Positions 53,110 to 62,400 of a stretch of 64,000 bases of DNA are shown here, piece by piece. Position 1 is the stretch's first letter. The number at the start of each line of letters is the position of its first letter. Made by a program: the position numbers and the translations under genes. The notes beneath the pieces are model-generated. The model did not search any database. It saw only the letters and a program-made list of their open reading frames with translations, and was not told the origin of the DNA. The stretch is from assembly GCF_051401765.1 (NCBI RefSeq), contig NW_027480423.1, positions 6,634,001 through 6,698,000 on the forward strand, given 5' to 3'. Source of the stretch: Calliopsis andreniformis. Its lineage: Eukaryota > Arthropoda > Insecta > Hymenoptera > Andrenidae.

Positions 53110-54930
53110 GTGCAGCCTAGGTTGCCCGGAACGTAGAAATGACCACAGCTTTCACACTGGTTGCTATAATTCGTTTTATATGATGGAAAAACTGTTGTAT
53201 TTATATTGTATTTTATGCTTCTGGCGTTCACTTCTTAGGCCCTAACTCTTCGATCTGGTGGAACAACGGCCTACGGTGAAGCATAGGTTGCCCGGAACGT
53301 AGAAATGTCCATAACTTTTACACTGGTTGCAATTATTCGTTTCATACAATGGAAAAACTGTTCTATTTATTTTATATTTTATGCTTCGGGCGTTGACTTC
53401 TAAGGCCCTAACTATTCGATCTGGTGGAGCAACGCCCTAGAGTGAAGCCTAGGTTGCCCGGTACGTAGAAATGACCATCACTATCAAACTGGTTGCAATT
53501 ACTTGTTTTATACGATGGAAAAGCTGTTGTATTTATATCGTATTTTATGCTTCTGGCGCTGACTTCTTAGGCCGTAACTATTCGATCTGGTGGAACAACG
53601 CCCTAGGGTGAAGCCTAGGTTGCCCGGAACGTAGAAATGACCATAACTTTTACACTGGTAGCAATTATTCGTTTTATACAAAGGAAAAACTGTTCTATTT
53701 ATTTTGTATTTTATGCTTCGGGCGTTGACTTCTAAGGACCTAACTATTCGATCTGGTGGAGCAACGCCCTAGAGTGAAGCCTAGGTTGCCCGGAACGTAG
53801 AAATGACCATTACCTTCAAACAGTTTGCAATTATTTTCTTTTATACGATGGAACAAGCTGTTGTATTTATATCGTATTTTATGCTTCTGGCGTTGACTTC
53901 TATGGCCCTAGCTATTCGATCTAGTGGAGCGACGCCGTAGAGTGAAGCCTAGGTTGCCCGGAACGTAGAAATGACCATCACTTTCAAACTGGTTGCAATT
54001 AATCATGTTATACGATGGAAAAACTGTTGTATTTTTATTGCATTTTATGCTTCGGGCGTTGACTTCTAAGGCCCTAACTATTCAATCTGTTGGAGCAACG
54101 CCCTAGAGTGAAGCCTAGGTTGCTCGGAATGTAGAAATGACCATAACTTTCACACTGGTTGCAATTATTCGTTTTATACGATGGAAAAACTGTTGTATTT
54201 ATATTGTATTTTATGCTTCTGGCGTTCACTTCTTAGGCCCTAACTATTCGATCTGGTGGAGCAACGCCCTAGTGTGAAACCTAGGTTACCCGGAACGTAG
54301 AAATGTCCAGTACTTTCAGACTGGTTGCTGTTATCCGTTTCATACGATGGAAAAGCTGTTATATTTATTTTGCATTTTATGCTTCGGGCGTTGACTTCTA
54401 AGGCCCTAACTGTTTGGTCTGGTGGAGAAACGCCCTAGAGTGAAGCCTAGGTTGCCCGGAACGTAGAAATGATCATTACTTTCGCACTGGTTGCAATTAG
54501 TCATGCTATACGATGGAAAAACTGTTGCATTTTTATTGTGTTTTATGCTTCTGGCGTTGACTTCTATGGCCCTACCTATTCGATCTGATGGAGCAAGGCC
54601 CTAGACTGAAGCCTAGGTTGCCCGGAACGTAGAAATGACCATGACATTCACACTGGTTGCTGTTATTCGTTTCATACGATGGAAAAGCTGTTACATTTAT
54701 TTTGCATTTTATGCTTCGGGCGTTGACTTCTAAGTTCCTAGCTATTCCATCTGGTGGAGCAACACCCTAGAGTGCAGCCGAGGTTGCTCGGAACGTAGAA
54801 ATGGCCATTACCTTCACACAGTTTGCAATTATTCATTTTATACGATGGCAAAGCTGATGTACTTATATTGTATTTTATGCTTCGGGCGTTGACTTCTAAG
54901 GCCCTAACTATTCGATCTGGTGGAACAACT
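53110..54930. repeat. Longer sister of the 42-kb block
   Basis: This segment is collinear with 41,989-42,980 to about 54,580 but is longer by three monomers in two places. The extra units include monomers near 53,440-53,770 and 54,110-54,273. It then continues into monomers with gacattcacactggttgctg and ggcaaagctgatgtactta. No gene was found. Confidence 0.8.
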
Positions 54931-55930
54931 CCCTAGAGTGAAGCCTAGGTTGCCCGGAACGTAGAAATGACCATAACTATCACACTGGTTGCTATTATTC
55001 GTTTTATACGAATGGAAAAACTGTTATATTTATATTGTATTTTATGCTTCAGGCGCTGACTTCTGATGCCGTAGCTATTCGATGTGGTGGAAGAACGCCA
55101 TAGAGTGAAGCCTAGGTTGCCCGGAACGTAGAAATGTCCATATCTTTCACACTGTTTGCAATTATTCATTTTATACGGTGGCAAAGCTGTTGCATTTATA
55201 TTGTATTTTATGCTTCTGGCGTTGTCTCCTTAGGCCCTAACTATTCAAGCTGGTGCAGCAATGCCTCAGAGTTAAGTCTAGGATGCCCGAAACGCCGAAA
55301 TGATCATTACCTTCACGCATGTTGCAATTATTCCGGTTATACGATGAAAAGACTGTTGTATTTTTATTGTATTTTATGCTTCAGGCGTAGGCTTCTAAGG
55401 CCGTAGCTATTCGATATGGTGGAGCACCGCCCTAGAGTGATGCCTAGGTTGCTCGGAACGCAGAAATGACCACTACTTTCACACAGTTTGCAATTATTCA
55501 TTTAATACGATGGAAAAGCTGTTGTATTTATATCGTATTTTATTCTTCTGGTGTTGACTTCTTAGGCCCTAACTATTCGATCTGGTGGAACAACGCCGTA
55601 GAGTGAAGCCTAGGTTGCCCGGAACGTAGAAATGACCATTACTTTCACACTGTTTGCAATTATTCCTTTTATACCATGGAAAAGCTGTTGTATTTATATC
55701 GTATTCTATGCTTCATTCGTTGACTTCTAAGGACCTAACTATTCGATCTGGTGGAGCAACGCCCTAGAGTGAAGCCTAGGTTGCTCGGGATATAGAAATG
55801 ACCATAACTTTCACACTGGTTGCAATTATTCGTTTTCTGCGATGGAAAAACTGTTGTATTTATATTGTATTTTATGCTTCTGGCGTTCAATTCTTAGGGC
55901 CTAACTATTCGATCTGATGGAACAATGCCC
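54931..55930. repeat. Sister of the block at 39.5-40.5 kb
   Basis: Six monomers match 39,520-40,480 in order with an offset of 15,440 bp, including the rare monomer with cctcagagttaag at 55,264. The monomer near 55,015 has one extra base (acgaatgg). The match ends near 55,950, where gccaggaacg is followed by atgaccatcactatcaaac rather than aacatgaccataac. Confidence 0.85.
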
Positions 55931-57360
55931 TAGGGTGAAGCCTAGGTTGCCAGGAACGTAGAAATGACCATCACTATCAAACTGGTTGCAATTACTTGTT
56001 TTATACGATGGAGAAGCTCTTGTATTTATATTGTATTTTATGCCTCTGGCGTTGACTTCTAAGGCCCTAGCTATTCGATCTAGTGGAGCAACGCCCTAGA
56101 GTGAAGCCTAGGTTGCCCGGAACGTAGAAATGAACATCACTTTCAAACTGGTTGCAATTAATCCTGTTATGCGATGGAAAAACTGTTGTATTTATATCGT
56201 ATTTTATGCTTCTGGCGCTGACTTCTTAGGCCCTAACTATTCCATCTGGTGGAACAACGCCCTAGGGTGAAGCCTAGGTTGCCCGGAAAGTAGAAATGAC
56301 CATAACTTTCACACTGGTGTCAATTATTCGTTTTATACGATGGAAAAACTGTTCTATTTATTTTGTATTTTATGCTTCGGGCGTTGACTTCTAAGGCCCT
56401 AACTATTCGATCTGGTAGAGCAACGCCCTAGAGTGAAGCCCAGGTTGCCCGGTACGTAGAAATGACCATATCTTTCACACTGGTTGCTATTATTCGTTTT
56501 ATACGATGGAAAAACTGTTGTGTTTATATTGAATTTTATTCTTATGGCGTTGAATTCTAAGTCCCTAGCTATTCGATCTGGTGGAGCAACGCCCTAGAGT
56601 GAAACCTAGGTTACCCGGAACGTAGAAATGACAAGTACTTTCATACTGTTTGCAGTTATTCCTGTTATACGATGAAAAAACTTTTGCATCTTTATTGTAT
56701 TTTATGCTTCTGGCGTTGACTTCTAAGGCCCTAGCTATTCGATTTGGTGGAGCACCGCCCCAGAGTGAAGCCTAGGCTGCCCGGAACGTAGAAATGACCA
56801 TAACTTTTCCACTGGCAGCAATTATTCGTTTTATACAATGGAAAAACCGTTCTATTTATTTTGTATTTTATGCTTCGGGCGTTGACTTCTAAGGCCCTAA
56901 CTGTTTGATCTGGTGGAACAACGCCCTAGGGTGAAGCCTAGGTTGCCCGGAACGCAGAAATGACCATAACTTTTACACTGGTAGCAATTATTCGTTTTAT
57001 ACGATGGAAAAACTGTTCTATTTATTTTGTATTTCATACTTCGGGCGTTGACTTCTAAGGCCCTAACTGTTCGATCTGGTGGAGCAACGCCCTAGAGTGA
57101 AGCCTAGGTTGCCCGGTACGTAGAAATGACCATCACTATCAAACTGGTTGCAATTACTTGTTTTATACGATGGAAAAGCTGTTGTATTTATATCGTATTT
57201 TATGCTTCTGGCGCTGACTTCTTAGGCCCTAACTATTCCATCTGGTGGAACAACGCCCTAGGGTGAAGCCTAGGTTGCCCGGAAAGTAGAAATGTCCATA
57301 ACTTTCACACTGGTGTCAATTATTCGTTTTATACGATGGAAAAGCTGTTCTATTTATTTT
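55931..57360. repeat. Satellite copied from 48-49 kb in a different order
   Basis: About 56,316-56,813 matches 48,844-49,341 (offset 7,472), and 56,814-57,345 matches 48,346-48,877 (offset 8,468). The two halves are therefore in reverse order relative to 48-49 kb, as expected for a 6-mer cycle cut at another point. Monomers at about 56,000-56,330, with gagaagctcttgtatt and aatgaacatcac, match 59,651-59,981 (offset 3,651). Confidence 0.8.
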
Positions 57361-59212
57361 GTATTTTATGCTTCAGGCGTAGGCTTCTAAGGCCGTAGCT
57401 ATTCGATATGGTGGAGCACCGCCCTAGAGTGATGCCTAGGTTGCTCGGAACGCAGAAATGACCACTACTTTCACACAGTTTGCAATTATTCATTTAATAC
57501 GATGGAAAAGCTGTTGTATTTATATCGTATTTTATTCTTCTGTTGTTGACTTCTTAGGCCCTAACTATTCGATCTGGTGGAACAACGCCGTAGAGTGAAG
57601 CCTAGGTTGCCCGGAACGTAGAAATGACCATTACTTTCACACTGTTTGCAATTATTCCTTTTATACCATGGAAAAGCTGTTGTATTTATATCGTATTCTA
57701 TGCTTCTGGCGTTGACTTCTAAGGACCTAACTATTCGATCTGGTGGAGCAACGCCCTAGAGTGAAGCCTAGGTTGCTCGGGATATAGAAATGACCATAAC
57801 TTTCACACTGGTTGCAATTATTCGTTTTCTGCGATGGAAAAACTGTTGTATTTATATTGTATTTTATGCTTCTGGCGTTCAATTCTTAGGGCCTAACTAT
57901 TCGATCTGATGGAACAATGCCCTAGGGTGAAGCCTAGGTTGCCAGGAACGTAAACATGACCATAACTTTCACACGGGCTACAATTATTCCTGTTATAGGA
58001 TGGAAAGACTGTTGTATTTATATTGTATCTAATGCTTCTGGCGATCACTTCCTAGGCCCTAACTATGCGATCTGGCGGAACAACGCCCTCGGGTGTAGCC
58101 TAGGTTGCCCGGAACTTAGAAATGACCATTACTTTCACACTGATTGCAAATATACATTATATACGATGGAAAAGCTGTTGTATTTATATTGTATTTTATG
58201 CTCCTGGCGTTGACTTCTAAGGCCGTAGTTATTAGATGTGGCGGAGCAACGACCTAGTGTGACGGCTAGATTGCCCGGAACGTAGAAATGGCCATTACTT
58301 TCACAATGTTTGCAATTATTCATTTTATACGATGGAAAAACTGTTGTACTTATATTGTATTTTATGCTTCTGGCGATGAATCCTAAGTCCCTAACTATGC
58401 GATCTGATGGAGCAACACTCCAGAGTGAAGCGTAGGTTGTCCGGAACGTATAAGTGACCATAACTTTCACTCTGGTTGCAATTATTCGTTTTATACGATG
58501 GAAAAGCTGTTGTATTTATATCGTATTTTATGCTTCTGGCGTTGACTTCTTAGGCCCTAACTATTCGATCTGGTGGAACAACGCCCTAGAGTGAAGCCTA
58601 GGTTGCCTGGAACGTAGAAAGGACCATAACTTTCACACTGGTTGCTATTATTCGTTTTATGCGATGGAAAAACTCTTATATTTATATTGTATTTTATGCT
58701 TCTGGCGTTGACTTCTTAGGCCCTAGCTATTCGATCTGGTGGAACAACGCCCTAGTGTGAAGCCTAGTTTGCCTGGAACGTAGAAATGACCATCACTTTC
58801 ACACGGGCTGCAATTATTCCTGTTATAGGATGGAAAGACTGTTGTATTTATATTGTATCTAATGCTTCTGGCGATCACTTCCTAGGCCCTAACTATGCGA
58901 TCTGGTGGAACAACGCCCTCGGGTGTAGCCCAGGTTGCCCGGAACGTAGAAATGACCATAACTTTTACACTGGTAGCAATTATTCGTTTTATACAATGGA
59001 AAAACTGTTCTATTTATTTTGTATTTAATGCTTCGGGCGTTGACTTCTAAGGCCCTAACGGTTTGATCTGGTGGAGCAACGCCCTAGAGTGAAGCCTAGG
59101 TTGCCCGGAACGTAGAAATGACCATAACTTTCACACTGGTTGCTATTATTCGTTTTATACGATGGAAAAGCTGTTGTATTTATATCGTATCTTATGCTTC
59201 TGGCGTTGACTT
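57361..59212. repeat. Sister of the 1.85-kb block at 39.9-41.8 kb
   Basis: See the block at 39,929-41,780; the offset is 17,432 bp throughout. The first monomer is chimeric. Its 5' part, with ggtgtcaattattcg, follows the 48-kb type, and from gtattttatgcttc on it carries aggcgtaggcttctaaggcc, otherwise found only after the cctcagagttaag monomer. This block contains one copy of the 7-mer that is tandem at 45-48 kb. Confidence 0.9.
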
Positions 59213-59999
59213 CTTAGGCCCTAACTACTCCATCTGGTGGAACAACGCCCTTGGGTGAAGCCTAGGTTGCGCGGAACGTAGCAATGAATATAACTTACAC
59301 ACTGGTAGCAATTATTCGTTTTATACGATGGAAAAACTGTTGTATTTATATTGTATTTTATGCTTCTGGCGTTCACTTCTTGGCCCTAAATATTCGATAT
59401 GGTGGAAAAACGCCCTAGGGTGTAGCCTAGGTTGCGCGGAACGTAGCAATGAATATAACTTTCACACTGGTTGCAATTATTCGTTTTATACGATGGAAAA
59501 ACTGTTGTATTTATATTGTATTTTATGATTCTGGCGTTCACTTCTTAGGCCCTAACTATTCGATCTGGTGGAACAACGCCCTAGGGTGAAGCCTAGGTTG
59601 CCCGGAACGTAGAAATGACCATAACTTTTACACTGGTAGCAATTATACGTATTATACAATGGAGAAGCTCTTGTATTTATATTGTATTTTATGCCTCTGG
59701 CGTTGACTTCTAAGGCCCTAGCTATTCGATCTAGTGGAGCAACGCCCTAGAGTGAAGCCTAGGTTGCCCGGAACGTAGAAATGAACATCACTTTCAAACT
59801 GGTTGCAATTAATCCTGTTATACGATGGAAAAACTGTTGTATTTATATCGTATTTTATGCTTCTGGCGCTGACTTCTTAGGCCCTAACTATTCCATCTGG
59901 TGGAACAACGCCCTAGGGTGAAGCCTAGGTTGCCCGGAAAGTAGAAATGACCATAACTTTCACACTGGTGTCAATTATTCGTTTTATACGATGGAAAAA
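59213..59999. repeat. Mixed satellite monomers
   Basis: Two adjacent monomers carry gcaatgaatataactt after gcgcggaacgta (about 59,271 and 59,436), a variant I saw nowhere else in the window. One of them is followed by the cttcttggccctaaatattc variant at 59,375. From about 59,651 the sequence matches 56,000-56,330. No gene was found. Confidence 0.75.
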
Positions 60000-62400
60000 C
60001 CGTTCTATTTATTTTGTATTTTATGCTTCGGGCGTTGACTTCCAAGGCCCTAACGGTATGATCTGGTGGAGCATCGCCGTACAGTGAAGCCTAGGTTGCC
60101 CGGAACGTAGAAATGACCACAACTTTCACACTGGTTGCTATTATTCGTTGTATACGATGGAAAAACAGTTATATTTATATTGTATTTAAGCTTCTGGCGT
60201 TGACTTCTGAGGCCGTTGCTATTCGATGTGGTGGAAGAACGCCATAGAGGGAAGCCTAGGTAGCCAGGATCGTAGAAATGTCCGTATCTTTCACACTGTT
60301 TGCAATTTTTGGTTGTATACGATGGAAAAACTGTTTTATTTATTTTGTATTTTACGGTTCGGGCGTTGACTTCTAAGGCCCTAACTATTCGATCTGGTGG
60401 AGCAATGCCCTAGAGTGAAGCCTAGGTTGCCCGGTACGTAGAAATGACCATCACTATCAAACTGGTTGCAATTACTTGTTTTATACGATGGAAAAGCTGT
60501 TGTATTTATATCGTATTTTATGCTTCTGGCGCTGGCTTCTTGGGCCCTAACTATTCCATCTGGTGGAACAACGCCCTAGGGTGAAGCCTAGGTTGCCCGG
60601 AAAGTAGAAATGACCATAACTTTCACACTGGTAGCAATTTTTCGTTTTATACGATGGAAAAACTGTTCTATTTATTTTATATTTTATGCTTCGGGCGTTG
60701 ACTTCTAAGGCCCTAGCTATTCGATCTGGTGGAACAACGCCCTAGGGTGAAGCCTAGGTTGCCCGGAACGCAGAAATGACCATAACTTTTACACTGGTAG
60801 CAATTATTCGTTTTATACAATGGAATAACTGTTCTATTTATTTTGTATTTTATGCTTCGGGCGTTGACTTCTAAGGCCCTAACTGTTTGATCTGGTGGAG
60901 CAACGCCCTAGGGTGAAGCCTAGGTTGCCCGGAACGTAGAAATGACCATTACCTTCACACTGTTTGCAATTATTTTCTTTTATACGATGGAAAAGCTGTT
61001 GTATTTTTATCGTATTTTATGCTTCTGGCGTTGACTTCTTAGGCCCTAACTATTCGATCTGGTAGAGCAACGCCCTAGAGTGAAGCCCAGGTTGCCCGGT
61101 ACGTAGAAATGACCATAATTTCCACACTGGTTGCTATTATTCGTTTTATACGATGGAAAAACTGTTGTATTTATATTGTATTTTATTCTTATGGCGTTGA
61201 ATTCTAAGTCCCTAGCTATTCGATCTGGTGGAGCAACGCCCTAGAGTGAAACCTAGGTTACCCGGCACGTAAAAATGACAAGTACTTTCATACTGTTTGC
61301 AGTTACTCCTGTTATACGATGAAAAAACTTTTGCATCTTTATTGTGTTTTATGCTTCTGGCGTTGACTTCTAAGGCCCTAGTTATTCGATTTGGTGGAGC
61401 ACCGCCCTAGAGTGAAGCCTAGGTTGCCCGGAACGTAGAAATGACCATAACTTCCACACTGGTTGCAATTATTCGTTTTATACGATGGAAAAGCTGTTGT
61501 ATTTATATCGTTCTTTATGCTCCTGGCGTTGACTTCTTAGGCCCTAACTATTCGATCTGGTGGTACAACGCCCTAGGGTGTAGCCTAGGTTGCCCGGAAC
61601 GTAGAAATGACCATAACTTTTACACTGGCAGCAATTATTCGTTTTATACAATAGAAAAACCGTTCTATTTATTTTGTATTTTATGCTTCGGGCGTTGACT
61701 TCTAAGGCCCTAACTGTTTGATCTGGTGGAGAATCGCCGTAGAGTGAAACCTAGGTTGCCCGGAACGTAGAAATGACCATAACTTTCACACTGGTTGCTA
61801 TTATTCGTTGTATACGATGGAAAAACTGTTATATTTATATTGTATTTAAGCTTCTGGCGTTGACTTCTGAGGCCGTTGCTTTTCGATGTGGTGGAAGAAC
61901 GCCATAGAGGGAAGCCTAGGTAGCCCGGATCGTAGAAATGTCCATATCTTTCACACTGTTTGCAATTTTTCGTTTTATACGATGGAAAAACTGTTTTATT
62001 TATTTTGTATTTTACGCTTCGGGCGTTGACTTCTAAGGCCCTAACTATTCGATCTGGTGGAGCAACGCCCTAGAGTGAAGCCTAGGTTGCCCGGTACGTA
62101 AAAATGACCATCACTATCAAACTGGTTGCAATTACTTGTTTTATACGATGGAAAAGCTGTTGTATTTATATCGTATTTTATGCTTCTGGCGCTGACTTCT
62201 TAGGCCCTAACTATTCCATCTGGTGGAACAACGCCCTAGGGTGAAGCCTAGGTTGCCCGGAAAGTAGAAATTACCATAACTTCCACACTGGTAGCAATTT
62301 TTCGTTTTATACGATGGAAAAACTGTTCTATTTATTTAATATTTTATACTTCGGGCATTGACTTCTAAGGCCCTAACTATTCGATCTGGTGGAGCAACGC
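60000..62400. repeat. 2.4-kb displaced copy of the 10-mer HOR region
   Basis: Bases 60,000-62,400 match 49,375-51,775 with a constant offset of 10,625 bp (64 x 166 plus 1). Shared marks are aacggtatgatctgg, catcgccgtacagtg, gccataGAGGgaagcc, gcaatttttggttgtat and tggtggtacaacgcc. At about 60,000 the sequence enters this block inside a monomer, directly after the ggtgtc type. Similarity fades near 62,400. Confidence 0.9.

Larger units (their letters stand above)
16917..55430. repeat. Dispersed divergent monomer variant (13 copies) marked by cctcagagttaag
   Basis: One variant departs strongly from the common form at the monomer start: cctcagagttaagtctagga or close, then tgcccgaaacg and gaaatgatcattac. 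The word begins at 16,917; 18,246; 19,242; about 25,055; 27,541; 28,703; 29,699; 34,679; 36,007; 36,837; 37,999; 39,824 and 55,264. Most copies are followed by aggcgtaggcttctaaggcc and gatatggtggagcaccgcc (or gtgcagcaccgcc) in the next part, so the variant travels as a unit longer than one monomer. Copies at 16,917 and 19,242 are an older form with gtcgaaatgatcgttac. Coordinates give the span from first to last copy; it is not continuous. Confidence 0.85.
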
